Assembly: GCF_903181435.1 (NCBI RefSeq)
Contig: NZ_CAEUHO010000004.1
Location: forward strand, 1,322,723-1,386,722
Direction of reading: 5' to 3'
Source: Bacteroides acidifaciens
GTDB lineage: Bacteria > Bacteroidota > Bacteroidia > Bacteroidales > Bacteroidaceae
DNA: 64,000 nt
The notes beneath the pieces were generated by a model. That model did not search any database. It was not told where the DNA came from and saw nothing but the letters and a program-made list of their open reading frames with translations. A program made the position numbers and the translations under genes. Numbering within the stretch: the first letter of the stretch is position 1; each line of letters begins with the position of its first letter. Shown piece by piece: positions 42,980 to 53,599 of the stretch.

Positions 42980-45748
42980 TTACTTCTGTATCAAATCTAC
43001 CGGAATCAACCGCACTTCACTATTCAAGCCGGAAGGCAGCGGACTCCAATGCCCGTAATTAGCCGGGCGATAGTTTAAATCGACAATATTGATTTCTTTA
43101 AACTTGCGCCACTGCACTCCCTGCCTGTCCAGTTCTGCTATTCGGTTTGCAGAAAGGTTCGTGACTTCTATTTCGATGTGGTTTTTTCCGGATTTCAGCA
43201 GATGACCTACTCTCAACTGATAAGGCACTGCCCACACACAACCCGCTTCCTGTCCGTTGATGCGGACACGGGCACTTTCGCGTACATCTCCCAAATCAAG
43301 TATCCAGTCGTCAGCTTTCAAGGCAGGCAGCTCGATATCCAATGAATACACACCGGTTCCCATATTGATTTTGGCTGCCGGATGATTGATGCTTGTCCAT
43401 GAACACGGGCGGTCTATGTCGAATGTACCTTGAACTTCCGGTTTGCTTTCGGCAAAGTGCAGTTTCCAGCCATGGTCAAGGCTGAGGCTGAAAGGTTGTT
43501 CCTTTATATATCTCCACGGTTTGGAAGCTTGCAAAGGCTGTTGATAAGTTTGCAGGATAACCGATTCGCCGGATTTCAGTTGCAGATAAACTTGTGTCTT
43601 GCCGTCTGCCTGGCGGATAAGGGCTTCTCCACATTCTCCGGTCATCGGATTGAAGAGGGCGGCTGCGGTTGCATTTGTTCCTAAGGTAACCCAGCCATCC
43701 ACTCCTTTGTCTTGCAGGGAAGAGATGAAGTAATGATGTCCCGTGTCATTCACTCTCCGGATAGTTTGCAGGCCGAATTTAGTTTTCATTTCCTCGCAAG
43801 GAATATGGCAACTGGCCAATGTGCGCGCATAATCCGTTCCTGTGATAATCTTTCCCTTTCCAACCGGAGTGACGGTTGTCTCGGAGAAAGAGACAGACGG
43901 AAGTTGGCGGAGCGTACGTTGGTAACTCTTACGTTTCTGTTCCAGTCGGGCATATCCCGGTACATCCGTCGGATAGTTTTCGAGGAATACGATAGTAGCT
44001 CCCTGTTTGGCCAGTTCTACAAGATGCGCCAACACATCATCCGGCATCAGATGGGCGGCAGGCACTACCAATGCTTTGTAACCCGTTCCGCCCGAAGTAA
44101 CCAACTGTCCGTCCTTGAAACGGGTGCTGCGGATGAAGTTGTCGGAGATGTAATCCCCGTCGTATCCGCTGTTGTTGATGCGGTGGATAGCGTCGATAAA
44201 TTTGGGAGCAAGTTTATCCATGTGGTGGATAGTGAACAATAACAATCGTCCCGGTTGTTCGTTCCACATATCATATACCGGAAGATAAATCAGGAAATCA
44301 TTATCCGGCCGTCCCATTTGCAGAAAGCTCTGGCAACGGGTGATATAATTGAAGAAAGAAGGAGCGTCACGCCAGATACTGTTCGTCGGATTCATATTGA
44401 TAGACGCATAGAACAACCAACCCGGCCATTCGGCTTCTTTCGGAGAATAAGGTGTTCCATGAAAGAACATATGATTGACACCGGAAACAAACATCAAGTC
44501 CATATCCGGCTTGCATTGTGATAGGGAAGTGCGGAAATGCTCCGTCAGCCAGGTGAATGTTTCGGAAGAAGTATAGGTCTTACCTGCAATGTGTGCGGCC
44601 GAAGAAGCATATTTCAACATAGACAAGTCCGAATCATTCTTTTTGGTCAATGAATCCTGACGCAATCCTTCGATATGGAACTGTGACAGTCCGAAGCCTT
44701 CACATTCGGGAATATCTACGGCTGCGTAAATATCAATCAGATTACCCGGTGAGCCGTGGGCTTGGTTACGGGTGATGCTACCGTTTTTGTGTGCCCAGTC
44801 TGTCCATTGACAGGTGAAGTTCTCCAATAACAAGTCGGAAATCGTCTCCCGATAATCGGACAAGATACGTCTGCTGACTTCGGGACGGCTTTCATCCAGA
44901 AATTCAGGGAAATGCTCTTCCAGTTTATATCCCCGTCTGCGGGCAAACTGTTCCAGAAAATCGTCTGTCCAGTCTGCTTGATACACCTCGTAAGAGTCGT
45001 TGAAGAATGTATGCGGATAGCTTGTCTTGCTACTCTTGAATGCACGGTCGAAGCGGGAAAGATAGTTCTTGACAGCTTTCTTTGACAGGTGGTTCATGAC
45101 GTATCCTTCCCCGCCCGGTGCTGCCCGTTTCACTTTCTGCCGTGTCTTTCCAATGTAGAGAGCTACCACTTTCCATTTACCGGCAGGGGCTTTCCATTGC
45201 AACTTGTCTTTTTTAACATGAGAAGTCAGATTAAGACACTGCCCATTTTCATTATAAGCCATTACCCGGCTTAAAACGGAATAAGGTTGTTGCTTAGGGT
45301 CAGTCACATTAATATCCTGAACAATCTCTTTGCCGCCTTCTATTTCGTAAGTTTGGAAGATTGCCTTGGTAGCTGCGTCTTCAATGCTGACTTCCGGCCC
45401 GCCAAAAGGCCAGCCCGTACCTGTATTCATGTCGATTTCAATACCTGTACGTTTACCTTCCGCTTGTGTATGCTTGAGCACTTCCATCCAACGGGGAGAG
45501 AGGAACTGTATCTCGTTTGCGTCATTCCCTTGCACGCCGTAGATAGGAGTGATTTCCACCGCACCCATGCCGGCACGTGCGTATTCTTCCAAGTTGTATG
45601 TCAGGTTCTTTTCGTCTACGGCACTTCCCAGCCACCACCATCGGGTGCCGGGACGTGCTTCTGCCGGAACGTCCGGCCATTGTTGAGCTTGTGCAGCTCC
45701 GCCTGTTGCAAGCAGGCAGAGGAATATCAATTGTTTCTTATTCATCAT
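42980..45748 (-). CDS. GH106-like alpha-L-rhamnosidase
   Basis: A secreted enzyme of 922 residues (signal ending GGAAQAQQ). The opening block RPGTRWWWLGSAV, then EEYARAGMGAVEITPIYGVQG and MNTGTGWPFGGPEVS, is that of the GH106 rhamnosidase family. The C-terminal part (about 800-915) is a jelly-roll carbohydrate-binding-like domain (WILDLGDVRESARVRINGQEAG; NHIEIEVTNLSANRIAELDRQ). It would remove terminal rhamnose, in keeping with rhamnogalacturonan or a branched pectic side chain. Its start codon overlaps the GH28 stop codon by four bases (ATGA), so it is translated together with that gene. It is last in the operon. Catalytic Glu residues are not assigned. Confidence 0.85.
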   Translation of the reverse strand: MMNKKQLIFLCLLATGGAAQAQQWPDVPAEARPGTRWWWLGSAVDEKNLTYNLEEYARAGMGAVEITPIYGVQGNDANEIQFLSPRWMEVLKHTQAEGKRTGIEIDMNTGTGWPFGGPEVSIEDAATKAIFQTYEIEGGKEIVQDINVTDPKQQPYSVLSRVMAYNENGQCLNLTSHVKKDKLQWKAPAGKWKVVALYIGKTRQKVKRAAPGGEGYVMNHLSKKAVKNYLSRFDRAFKSSKTSYPHTFFNDSYEVYQADWTDDFLEQFARRRGYKLEEHFPEFLDESRPEVSRRILSDYRETISDLLLENFTCQWTDWAHKNGSITRNQAHGSPGNLIDIYAAVDIPECEGFGLSQFHIEGLRQDSLTKKNDSDLSMLKYASSAAHIAGKTYTSSETFTWLTEHFRTSLSQCKPDMDLMFVSGVNHMFFHGTPYSPKEAEWPGWLFYASINMNPTNSIWRDAPSFFNYITRCQSFLQMGRPDNDFLIYLPVYDMWNEQPGRLLLFTIHHMDKLAPKFIDAIHRINNSGYDGDYISDNFIRSTRFKDGQLVTSGGTGYKALVVPAAHLMPDDVLAHLVELAKQGATIVFLENYPTDVPGYARLEQKRKSYQRTLRQLPSVSFSETTVTPVGKGKIITGTDYARTLASCHIPCEEMKTKFGLQTIRRVNDTGHHYFISSLQDKGVDGWVTLGTNATAAALFNPMTGECGEALIRQADGKTQVYLQLKSGESVILQTYQQPLQASKPWRYIKEQPFSLSLDHGWKLHFAESKPEVQGTFDIDRPCSWTSINHPAAKINMGTGVYSLDIELPALKADDWILDLGDVRESARVRINGQEAGCVWAVPYQLRVGHLLKSGKNHIEIEVTNLSANRIAELDRQGVQWRKFKEINIVDLNYRPANYGHWSPLPSGLNSEVRLIPVDLIQK

Positions 45749-47148
45749 TCTTTCGGCGTATTATAATATTCTATGTTTTCTACATCATCGGTTACAAAGA
45801 GTGGTCGTCCGTCCGGCTGTTCGAAATGGAAGCGGATACCGTCGAAAGTGATATTCCGTGCATGGCGGACGTAAAATCCTTTGGCGGGAATAGTGCCGAA
45901 CATCCACGGTTCGGGATATACTTTCTCCTGTTCGGGCGGAACACGCTTGCCGTCTTCCGCGCTGTATCCACCTTTATAATATAGGTGGATATTACGGAAA
46001 GTGACGTCCTCGATGCAAGCACCCGGCACGCCGCTGATAATGGAAGCATACCGGCTGTCGGCATTCCATACATTGATGTCGCTGATAAGGATACGTTTCA
46101 TTGTACCTACGGGCGTACCTTCCGGACTGCGCATACGTGCGCCCAGTCTCAGAAAGATAGGAGCATTGACAATATTCCTCATCGTGATATTGCTGATAAC
46201 AATATCTTCCAGACGTCCCCCGTCTACGGTTTCCAATGCCAGACCCCTGCAATGCTCGAAGATACAATTAGTAATCGCAATATTACGGAATCCGCCGCTA
46301 CTTTCTGTGCCGAACTTGATACGTCCCGTGCGGTAACCGTGGTCGGGAGCCTGGGGCTCGTCCAGTTGCCAGGTTCCGTTCATTACGCTTCCCTGGTCAA
46401 AACCGCTCACATAACAATCACTGATAGTCACATTCTCCGTATCCTGAAAACGCCCTAACCCGTAAGAGGCTTTCAATACAATGGCATCGTCCCAGGGAGA
46501 ATTCACCGTACACTGGCTGATACGCACATTCCGGCAACAGTCAATATCGAATCCATCGCGGTTGGTATCTACTTTCAGATTCAAGATAGTCAGATGGTCT
46601 ACCCCGGTGGCGAGCAGGGCGAAATGTCCGCAGTGAAGCATGGACAAATCCTTGAGCGTCACATTCCGGCAATCTTTCAGACTGATAGCCTTGTTGCCTA
46701 CACCCGGCAGACGGCTTTCTTCGCGGGTCAATCCTTTACCGTAGATAAGTCCGGAACCGCTGATGGTTATATTTTCCAGTCCGATTCCCCAAATCAAAGA
46801 GTTCTTCCAATGGCTGTGCCCGAAGTCCTGGAACTTATTATGCTCGTTCGGTTCAGCGGTATCATATCCTTCCTCTTTTCCGGGAAAGGCGGCAACGATG
46901 CGTGCGCCTTGTTCCAGATACAGGTGAATGTTGCTTTTTAACCGTATGGAATAACATGCATACTCTCCGGCAGGCAGGTAAACAGTTCCGCCACCGGCTT
47001 GTGCGGCAGCCTCAATCGCGCTGTTGATGGCGGGAGAATCAATCGTTTTTCCATCCGCTTTGGCTCCGAAATCCTTCACGTTGTAGATGGCTGCATAGCT
47101 GTAAATGCACCCCACTAAGAGACTGAATAGTAAATATATCCTTTTCAT
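45745..47148 (-). CDS. GH28 polygalacturonase-type hydrolase, secreted
   Basis: A right-handed beta-helix hydrolase of 467 residues with a signal peptide ([11 protein letters not shown]). The family start [25 protein letters not shown] is followed by [22 protein letters not shown] and [12 protein letters not shown], which contain the catalytic Asp cluster of GH28 (DxD and DD). GH28 enzymes cut galacturonosyl bonds in polygalacturonate or rhamnogalacturonan. The DD motif is followed by AIVLK, as in exo-acting Bacteroides members in rhamnogalacturonan loci; that reading is tentative. It overlaps both neighbours by four bases. Confidence 0.9.
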   Translation of the reverse strand: MKRIYLLFSLLVGCIYSYAAIYNVKDFGAKADGKTIDSPAINSAIEAAAQAGGGTVYLPAGEYACYSIRLKSNIHLYLEQGARIVAAFPGKEEGYDTAEPNEHNKFQDFGHSHWKNSLIWGIGLENITISGSGLIYGKGLTREESRLPGVGNKAISLKDCRNVTLKDLSMLHCGHFALLATGVDHLTILNLKVDTNRDGFDIDCCRNVRISQCTVNSPWDDAIVLKASYGLGRFQDTENVTISDCYVSGFDQGSVMNGTWQLDEPQAPDHGYRTGRIKFGTESSGGFRNIAITNCIFEHCRGLALETVDGGRLEDIVISNITMRNIVNAPIFLRLGARMRSPEGTPVGTMKRILISDINVWNADSRYASIISGVPGACIEDVTFRNIHLYYKGGYSAEDGKRVPPEQEKVYPEPWMFGTIPAKGFYVRHARNITFDGIRFHFEQPDGRPLFVTDDVENIEYYNTPKE

Positions 47149-47720
47149 TTTTTGTCGGTTTGGGCAAAAATATCCGGTAACATATAGTAGTTATAATCCG
47201 CCTTCTCGTTCTGTTCGTAGAAGCAGAAATAAATCCTGCTGCCGGGAACGAGCGGGCAACGTCCCGCCAGTATGGGGCGGTCGGTCTTTTTTCCTGATTC
47301 ATAAAGCATCAGGGGAGTTTCGTCCTTGTGCCCGTCGCTCAGGCGGATATCATCGGTGGGAGTGACTGCCTGTACAGTCCGTAATTTCATGCTTTCCCCA
47401 TAATAGCAGGTGAAAGCCTGCCCTTCCACGCTAAACACATTCACGTCCGCATCCGGCTGGCAATCACCGAAGCTCCAGAATAAGGTATCGGCCTTGGGAG
47501 AGGATGCCACCTCTATTTCCAATATAAATCCGCGGGTATCTGGCAGGGCTTTCCATTGGAAAGTAATCCCCGGTGTCTTTTCCTTAGGTTTCAGCCAGTG
47601 GCTCTCATTTACCTGCGATATTCCTAATCGGAAAGTACCGGCAGGCGGCGTCAGAGACTGTGCTTGCGCATCAATGAGCAAGATTCCCAGCAGTACGATG
47701 GTCAGGAGTTGTTTCAGCAT
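47145..47720 (-). CDS. Secreted protein of unknown function in pectic PUL
   Basis: A protein of about 191 residues with a clear signal peptide if started at the ATG at 47720 ([15 protein letters not shown]...DAQAQ); an ATG at 47747 would add nine residues. The mature part is rich in beta-type sequence with conserved-looking aromatic and charged pairs ([42 protein letters not shown]). I do not recognise a family. Its first 50 bases overlap the end of the GH28 gene upstream, and its stop overlaps the next GH28 start by four, so it is translated in step with both. A binding or accessory role for those enzymes is possible, but no activity can be named. Confidence 0.8.
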   Translation of the reverse strand: MLKQLLTIVLLGILLIDAQAQSLTPPAGTFRLGISQVNESHWLKPKEKTPGITFQWKALPDTRGFILEIEVASSPKADTLFWSFGDCQPDADVNVFSVEGQAFTCYYGESMKLRTVQAVTPTDDIRLSDGHKDETPLMLYESGKKTDRPILAGRCPLVPGSRIYFCFYEQNEKADYNYYMLPDIFAQTDKK

Positions 47721-49194
47721 AGTTGAATTTAATATTACTTTGTTCATTTTCCTTTAGTTCGATAGCGTCTTTCTCTGTTACGTCCAATGTAATCTCCGAC
47801 AGGTTGAAATTCTTCGTATAGCAGATTTTACCCGGTTTCTTAGCCTGTGCTTCGATGGCGTAAAGATAGAAATTTTCCAGACGCAAAGAGTCGTTCCAAC
47901 CCGAAGCGGAGATAAATTCGTCTACGTTTTCGGCTTTAATCCGTGATACATATACGTTGCGGAAGCGTGGGTATCCCTTTTCGGCTGGTTCCACCGGAGT
48001 CAGCATTACTTTCCAGTGTTCCGGGATTTCCTTGCCTTCATACTCTTTGGGCAGCGTGCTGTAACTGTAACTGGGGTTCCAGTTCAAGTCTGCTGCCAGT
48101 ACGTGGCGGACGTTTTCGGCTTTTACGTTAGTCATGTAGATGTTTTCGATTGTCCCACCGCGGTTCATGGCGCTTTTCAGACGGAGCACGGCGGAAGTGC
48201 CGACAGCTTCGAGGTTATAGCCCAATACATTCCGGATACTGCCGGAAGTTTCGCTACCACAGGTGATAAGTCCTGCACCCTTGCGGGCAATGCAATTGCG
48301 AATCACCACGTTCTCCGTAGGAAGATTCACCCGCAAACCGTCCGCGTCCCGTCCCGATTTGATACAGATATTGTCGTCATTACAGTCTACATCGCAGTTC
48401 TCTATCAGAATGTTGCAGGAAGAATCTATGTCGATGCCGTCCGTGCTCGGGCCGTGACCGCCTATATTATTGTTAATCGTCAGTCCGTCTATGGTGCAAT
48501 AGTTGGAATAAAGAATCTGGCATCCCCAAAAGCCGGTACGCATCAGCGTGAATCCCTTTAAGGTGACATCCGAACTGCGTTCCACAAGAATACCCCGTAC
48601 ACGTTTGCAGTCGTAATCTACAATCCAGCGCAATCCTTTCGTTTCGTATTCTTTGCGCATTTCCCAATATTTGTCCCAAAAGACTTTTCCCCGGCAGTCC
48701 AAAGTTCCTTCTCCGCTGACAGCGGCGTTCTTCTCATTGACAATGTTTATCACTGCCGCCGGCCATGTCATCTCGATACCCGCAATGCGCGAACGGAATT
48801 CGGGATAATGGTGGATATGGGGGCTGGCGAGTAGGGTGACGCCTTTGTCCAGTTGCAGGTTGACACCGCTTTTAATGAATAGTGCCCCGGTCTGATAAAA
48901 TCCGGGCTGGAGAGTGACGGTTCCCCCGCCGGAGACGGCGCAACTGTCGATTGCTTTCTGGATAGCTTCCGTGCTGAGCACTGTGCTGTCCGCTACTGCG
49001 CCAAAAGAATTAGCGGATAAAATTAGGTTGTTTCCGGGAGTTTGCCGGCTTCCTACGCTGTCCGCCCACGACAAATCCGGTTGCTGCGGAACCTGTCCCC
49101 ATTCGAAGCTGTTGCTTCCTGCTTGTTTGGCTGGAGTACATGCTATAAAAAACGAGCCCGCTACGAGTAGGGGAAGGATGCTTTTTCTTTTCAT
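47671..49194 (-). CDS. GH28 hydrolase lipoprotein
   Basis: Second GH28 of the operon, about 507 residues, with a lipoprotein signal ([15 protein letters not shown]). Catalytic region: [18 protein letters not shown] and [15 protein letters not shown], then [15 protein letters not shown], a form seen in exo-polygalacturonase or rhamnogalacturonan galacturonohydrolase branches. The ATG at 49194 is preferred over the in-frame TTG at 49203. The C-terminal tail ([11 protein letters not shown]) runs 50 bases into the downstream gene in another frame. It may be a natural overlap or the result of a late frameshift that lengthened the protein. Likely on the cell surface or facing the periplasm from a membrane. 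Confidence 0.88.
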   Translation of the reverse strand: MKRKSILPLLVAGSFFIACTPAKQAGSNSFEWGQVPQQPDLSWADSVGSRQTPGNNLILSANSFGAVADSTVLSTEAIQKAIDSCAVSGGGTVTLQPGFYQTGALFIKSGVNLQLDKGVTLLASPHIHHYPEFRSRIAGIEMTWPAAVINIVNEKNAAVSGEGTLDCRGKVFWDKYWEMRKEYETKGLRWIVDYDCKRVRGILVERSSDVTLKGFTLMRTGFWGCQILYSNYCTIDGLTINNNIGGHGPSTDGIDIDSSCNILIENCDVDCNDDNICIKSGRDADGLRVNLPTENVVIRNCIARKGAGLITCGSETSGSIRNVLGYNLEAVGTSAVLRLKSAMNRGGTIENIYMTNVKAENVRHVLAADLNWNPSYSYSTLPKEYEGKEIPEHWKVMLTPVEPAEKGYPRFRNVYVSRIKAENVDEFISASGWNDSLRLENFYLYAIEAQAKKPGKICYTKNFNLSEITLDVTEKDAIELKENEQSNIKFNYAETTPDHRTAGNLAH

Positions 49195-49215
49195 ATCGGT
49201 CAATATTGGGATTCT

Positions 49216-50454
49216 TTAATTTCCGTCCGGTTTCTCTATCTCTGTGAAAGGTGATTCGTTCCAATGGAAAGTGTTCACGTCATCCGGGTGTGCCGGGTCG
49301 TATGCCGGGTCGATTTTCAGATGCTTCGCCAGTTCGGGGACGGCTTTCTTCATTCCTTCAATCACACATTGGGCTATCTGATAAGCCCCGTAAGGATTGA
49401 AGTGGGTGTTGTCGGCAAAATCCTTGGTCTGTCCCGGATAAGTGCCTGCCAGGTAATGTACGAAAGCACGTTTGGACGTTTCGGGACCGAGGGCTTCATA
49501 GAGCGTGCGGGTCATTTCGTTGAGGTCAATCAACGGCACATTCTCTTTGGCGGCAAGCCAGCGCATGGCTTCCGGGTAATTTTCGTGCGTGTCGCGGATA
49601 TGCCCGGTCGCGTCAAAGCTCCGGCGTTGGGTGGGGGTGACCAGTACGGGATATGCTCCGCGTGCACGGGCTTCGTCAATGAATGTTTTCAGACTGGTCA
49701 TGAAAGAGTAATACGCTCCTTTGCCGGGGCCTTTCTGCTTCTGGTCGTTATGTCCGAACTCCATAAAGAGATAATCGCCTTTCTTCATTTGGCTCAATGC
49801 TTTTTTCAGGCGTCCTGCTCCGATAAAGGTATTGGCAGATTCGCCGGATTCCGCATAATTGGCAATGCAGACGTCTGTTCCGAAGAAGTGGGGAATCATC
49901 TGTCCCCAACTGGCCCACGGTTCGTTATCCTGGTCTACTACCGTGCTGTTGCCGCACAGGAAAACTGTGATAACCGACGGGTCGGCAGGTTCTATATTGA
50001 TACTCTGGCATACAGGTGCGTCACCGTTGAATTCCAGTGTCAATTTATCATCCCAGTTCAGTTTCTTTTTCTCACGTGCCTTGATACGCACGGATTCTTT
50101 CTCGGTGATGCGGGGATTCCGCTTGTTGATGATAAACGTCTCGTCTATGAACTGGCCTTTTTTTGTCGGCAGATTCTCTACGAACAGACGACGGGATTCT
50201 CCCCGTACAGTTGTCACTCCTGCCTGCTTCTTGCTTCCGAGACGAACGGTCACTTTGTAATTTCCATCTGGTACGCGGACAGAGAAGAAGAAAGGCGCTT
50301 TGTTTCCTTTTTCGGGTGTGGCGGTGAGGTCGTATCCGTATCCCGTCTCCTCGCTATATCGGGGTGCGTCCGACAGTTGGTAGGTGCGGACTTCTTCTTG
50401 AGCATTGACGGTCAGTGTAGCCAAGAGTAGTAAGCCTATGATAGTAGTTTTCAT
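49216..50454 (-). CDS. CE12 rhamnogalacturonan acetylesterase
   Basis: A secreted esterase of 412 residues (signal ending TVNAQ). Residues about 25-160 are a beta-sandwich like a carbohydrate-binding module (FFFSVRVPDGNYKVTVRLG). The rest is an SGNH hydrolase: FLCGNSTVVDQ with the nucleophile Ser (Asn stands where many members have Asp), ANYAESGESANTF, MEFGHNDQK and DNTHFNPYGA with the catalytic Asp-x-x-His. It would remove acetyl groups from galacturonate in rhamnogalacturonan before hydrolysis by the GH28 and GH106 enzymes of the same operon. Confidence 0.9.
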   Translation of the reverse strand: MKTTIIGLLLLATLTVNAQEEVRTYQLSDAPRYSEETGYGYDLTATPEKGNKAPFFFSVRVPDGNYKVTVRLGSKKQAGVTTVRGESRRLFVENLPTKKGQFIDETFIINKRNPRITEKESVRIKAREKKKLNWDDKLTLEFNGDAPVCQSINIEPADPSVITVFLCGNSTVVDQDNEPWASWGQMIPHFFGTDVCIANYAESGESANTFIGAGRLKKALSQMKKGDYLFMEFGHNDQKQKGPGKGAYYSFMTSLKTFIDEARARGAYPVLVTPTQRRSFDATGHIRDTHENYPEAMRWLAAKENVPLIDLNEMTRTLYEALGPETSKRAFVHYLAGTYPGQTKDFADNTHFNPYGAYQIAQCVIEGMKKAVPELAKHLKIDPAYDPAHPDDVNTFHWNESPFTEIEKPDGN

Positions 50455-50480
50455 TATAATATAAATTAAAGTATATCCGT

Positions 50481-53357
50481 TTAGTTAATCTTCGGTTTCA
50501 GTTCGTCGGGAGAATCTTTGGTGTAAGACTTCACATCTCCCGCTACTTTAGTAAACAGCGTTTGTATCTGCTCCGGCGTTATTACCGTTGACGGGCGGAA
50601 AGCATCCGAATTCATATAATCCAGGATTGCTTTGTGCATCTGTCGGGCAACGATTCTTTTTTCCGGCTGTGAAGTAATATCCATACTGGTCATCAGCAAC
50701 TTTCCGTTCAATACCTTTGCCTCAAACAACATTCCTATTTTGCGACTGATAAACCACGTATCAATGCTTTGGATAGTCGGCTGGAACTCTGCCGGAAAGT
50801 CGGTGAACTGCATCACCTGTGCTTTATTCAATAGCTCCCACCATTGCAGGTTGCTGTGGTATTCCGTCGGGAACTGGCGGAAAAGCGGATGATATTCATT
50901 CACGAAGATACCCGTCATGTGCGGTGGACGCATCTTGAACCAGGAAGTGTTCCAGAATACCGGAGTAAAGTATTGTTTGACTTCTTTGCCGTATTGAATC
51001 TTTCCGGCTGCCGTAATCAAAACGTTTCCGCCTTCCTGCAATACCGATAAAGCCTTGGCGTCCAGTGTATCCGTGGTATATACATCACCCTGTGTCAGTT
51101 CTACTTGTGCGGGATATACCCAGAAATCCCAGTCATTCACGGCATCACTGCCCTCGATACGTACTTCCAGATTAAGTTTCTGCGGAGTAGTGATTCCTGC
51201 TAAATCCATATCTACACTACCCAAAGAACAGAGATTACCGATAGGTATATTGTGAGTACCTACACTTCCATGGGCATATACTTTTCCGAACTTATCCTTG
51301 ATAGTATAAACCGTTTTTGCTTCCTGCAAAGGAGCTGCCCCGAAATGAGACACTTCGATGTCGGCATGGAATGTTTCGTTATTGGCATATACAAATTTCG
51401 GGATACGCGCCAATGGCACAGTCGGACTGCAAAAACGTCTGAACTGTTCTGCATTGATATATCCTTTTTCTTCGAAGAATACGTCCAACACACCGACCAA
51501 TGCAGTTCCCTGACCGGAATAATCATTGAGAGCCAACAACTGGAATCCAGCATAATCGGGAGTGCGCAATGTCTTTTCAATCTCATGCTTGTAGCAGAGA
51601 GCCTGAAGTTTACCCGAAGCCATCATAAAGTCGTAACTTTGACTTCCCATATGGTTATCATTCAGAATATCCCGGAAGATTTCAAAATTCTTCGCTTTGT
51701 TGACCCCGGTGTACTTACGGATTTCATTGAAATTAGGGAATACGCACCATTGACCTGTCTCATGTGAAACATACGGCTGCTTCACCGTATCTATCCTTGC
51801 ACGGTAGTCTGACATGCTTTCCGGACGGGCACCTGCCCAACTCAATCCACGTGCTCCGGCTTTCACATGAAACTCATTGTGAGGTTGCCACTGCCAGCTA
51901 TTTCCTACGGAAGCTCCCGTATATACATGACGCGGGTCGGTCGCTTTCCAATAATCCACAAACTTGCTTACCCATGCCACCCAACGACCGGAAGGCTCAT
52001 TGCCGCAAGCCAGCATACAATAAGAAGCGTAATTCCCATATTCTTTCGTCAGAGCAATCGTTTCATCCATCAGATACTTGTCAATCGGCTGTCCGTTACC
52101 CAGTCTCGGTCCATGGTTCGGCCAGCTCGGCCCTTCCGGTTGCAGGTAGAAACCTACAAGGTCGGCAGCGATAAAAGCCGCTTCCGGCGGACAGAAAGAG
52201 TGGAAACGCATATGGTTCAACCCGTAGCTGCGGCAAATGCGGAATACCCGTTCCCAGGAAGCTACATCCATCGGCGCATAGCCTGTCAACGGGAAATCAC
52301 AGTTTTCTACCGTGCCGCGAAGCATTGTCTTTCTGCCGTTCACATAGAACCATTTTCCTTCTATCTTGAAGTCGCGCATACCGAACTGCACTTGCTTCGT
52401 ATCCGTCTGTTTACCGTTGCTCAACGTGGCTGTCAGTTTGTAGAGTGCAGGGCTGAATTCATCCCATGTCAGGAAATCCTTTCCCATCGGAAGTTCCATT
52501 TCAACCGCATTGTCTCCTGGACGGATACTGAAAGTTTGTTGTACGGGAGCGACTTTGTGGCGGATGTCCGTGTTGAAACTCTCGGCGGAAAGCGTGATTT
52601 CTCCTTTGGCGGAAGAGGCGGACTGTACATTCATGCGTACCAGCGCTTTCTGATTGCTCAAATCGGGATATACTTGAATGTTCTCAAAGTGTACTTTCGG
52701 AGTAGCCTGCAATTCGATTCGTCCGACGATACCGTTCCAGTTGCCTTGCGTCTGGTCGGTGATACTGTGGGAGTCGGGGCCTACGTTGATTTCCTTGATG
52801 CGGTTGTCAATGCGGATAGTAATCAGACACGTTTTTCCGGGGGCGACTGCAGAAGTCAGGTCATAGACGTGGGGAACACAAAGACTGTTCTGCATACCGA
52901 GTTCCTTTTGGTTTACCCAAACGGTGGTTTCGATATGCGGACGTTCCAGGAAAAGGGAGATTCTTTCCCCTTTCCAGTTGGAAGGGATTGTAACTTTCTT
53001 TTGATACCAGGCTACGCCTACATAATGTTTGTCGGGAGTCAGGAAAAAGGGGAGCTTTACTTGTCCCTCTATCCTGTATTTTTCCATATATGGGTTGAAG
53101 TAGTAAGAACTGTCGTAGAGGCTTCCCGTCCATTGGGTGCGGGCGGTCACTTCATCCCCCTTTAGCTTTTCGGGCATGGAGCCGGGCAGGTTGATAGAGT
53201 CGTCGAGGGATTTTTTGAACCATTGTTCCTTGACGCCGGTATCTTCCCGGTCTATCTGGAAGTTCCACTTGCCGGATAAGCTGAAAGAGTGATTTTGCCC
53301 CACTGCGGTCAGTATAGCGGCAAATACGATAGCAATACTTACTAAAAGTCGTTTCAT
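50481..53357 (-). CDS. GH2 family hydrolase (beta-galactosidase-like)
   Basis: First gene of the minus-strand enzyme operon, about 958 residues. The ATG at 53357 gives a clean signal peptide (MKRLLVSIAIVF...TAVGQ); the longer form from 53384 would place ten residues before it. Domains in order: sugar-binding jelly roll (SFSLSGKWNFQID, HYVGVAWYQKKVTIP, RPHIETTVWVNQKELG), immunoglobulin-like linker, TIM barrel (NGRKTMLRGTVENCDFP, YGLNHMRFHSFCPPEAAFIAADLVGFY) with acid/base Glu in CGNEPSG, and a long C-terminal region of about 300 residues. Activity could be beta-galactosidase, beta-glucuronidase or other; the sequence does not decide. Confidence 0.88.
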   Translation of the reverse strand: MKRLLVSIAIVFAAILTAVGQNHSFSLSGKWNFQIDREDTGVKEQWFKKSLDDSINLPGSMPEKLKGDEVTARTQWTGSLYDSSYYFNPYMEKYRIEGQVKLPFFLTPDKHYVGVAWYQKKVTIPSNWKGERISLFLERPHIETTVWVNQKELGMQNSLCVPHVYDLTSAVAPGKTCLITIRIDNRIKEINVGPDSHSITDQTQGNWNGIVGRIELQATPKVHFENIQVYPDLSNQKALVRMNVQSASSAKGEITLSAESFNTDIRHKVAPVQQTFSIRPGDNAVEMELPMGKDFLTWDEFSPALYKLTATLSNGKQTDTKQVQFGMRDFKIEGKWFYVNGRKTMLRGTVENCDFPLTGYAPMDVASWERVFRICRSYGLNHMRFHSFCPPEAAFIAADLVGFYLQPEGPSWPNHGPRLGNGQPIDKYLMDETIALTKEYGNYASYCMLACGNEPSGRWVAWVSKFVDYWKATDPRHVYTGASVGNSWQWQPHNEFHVKAGARGLSWAGARPESMSDYRARIDTVKQPYVSHETGQWCVFPNFNEIRKYTGVNKAKNFEIFRDILNDNHMGSQSYDFMMASGKLQALCYKHEIEKTLRTPDYAGFQLLALNDYSGQGTALVGVLDVFFEEKGYINAEQFRRFCSPTVPLARIPKFVYANNETFHADIEVSHFGAAPLQEAKTVYTIKDKFGKVYAHGSVGTHNIPIGNLCSLGSVDMDLAGITTPQKLNLEVRIEGSDAVNDWDFWVYPAQVELTQGDVYTTDTLDAKALSVLQEGGNVLITAAGKIQYGKEVKQYFTPVFWNTSWFKMRPPHMTGIFVNEYHPLFRQFPTEYHSNLQWWELLNKAQVMQFTDFPAEFQPTIQSIDTWFISRKIGMLFEAKVLNGKLLMTSMDITSQPEKRIVARQMHKAILDYMNSDAFRPSTVITPEQIQTLFTKVAGDVKSYTKDSPDELKPKIN

Positions 53358-53403
53358 GATATATAGAATTGATATGTTTTTCATTTCTTCTGAAAATCTG
53401 CCG

Positions 53404-53568
53404 CTAAAGTAGGGCTTTTTAAGGGTTTGGTAAATAGAAAGATGTACAGATACATAGAATATTGTATCAAAATGGATGTACAGGGCGGTTTGTGTACAAA
53501 ACTACATGTATTTGAAATATTGTCCATGCTCTTTGTCTTTGAGGAGTTTGGGAGATGCCCTATATTTG
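53404..53568. promoter_or_regulatory. Divergent promoter region of GH2 and GH43 operons
   Basis: Plus strand: TTTG (53538-53541) and TATATTTG (53561-53568), spaced 19 bases, drive GH43-GH42. Minus strand: TACTTTAG (53404-53411) is a one-mismatch -7 box for GH2. Between them are GATGTACA at 53441 and 53475, a 20-bp dyad from GATACA to TGTATC (53449-53468), and AATATTGT at 53458 and 53516. These could be sites for the PUL's regulator, which is not in the window. Confidence 0.55.
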
Positions 53569-53599
53569 CGAAGTAAACTTTTTAATCTTAAAAGGAACC

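Noticed and set aside
47671..47720. Pseudogene call for the GH28 with overlapping tail
   Set aside because: The catalytic domain is complete and only the last few residues extend into the next gene, so it is kept as intact.
49264..50430. Plus-strand open frame of 388 codons
   Set aside because: It lies wholly opposite the CE12 gene, has no recognisable domain, and the minus-strand protein has all family motifs.
51867..53165. Plus-strand open frame of 432 codons
   Set aside because: It is antisense to the GH2 gene and translates to a sequence without domain or signal; explained by codon bias of the true gene.
53555..53599. Upstream ATG for the GH43 protein
   Set aside because: The -7 box TATATTTG lies inside this stretch and the signal peptide begins at 53600.
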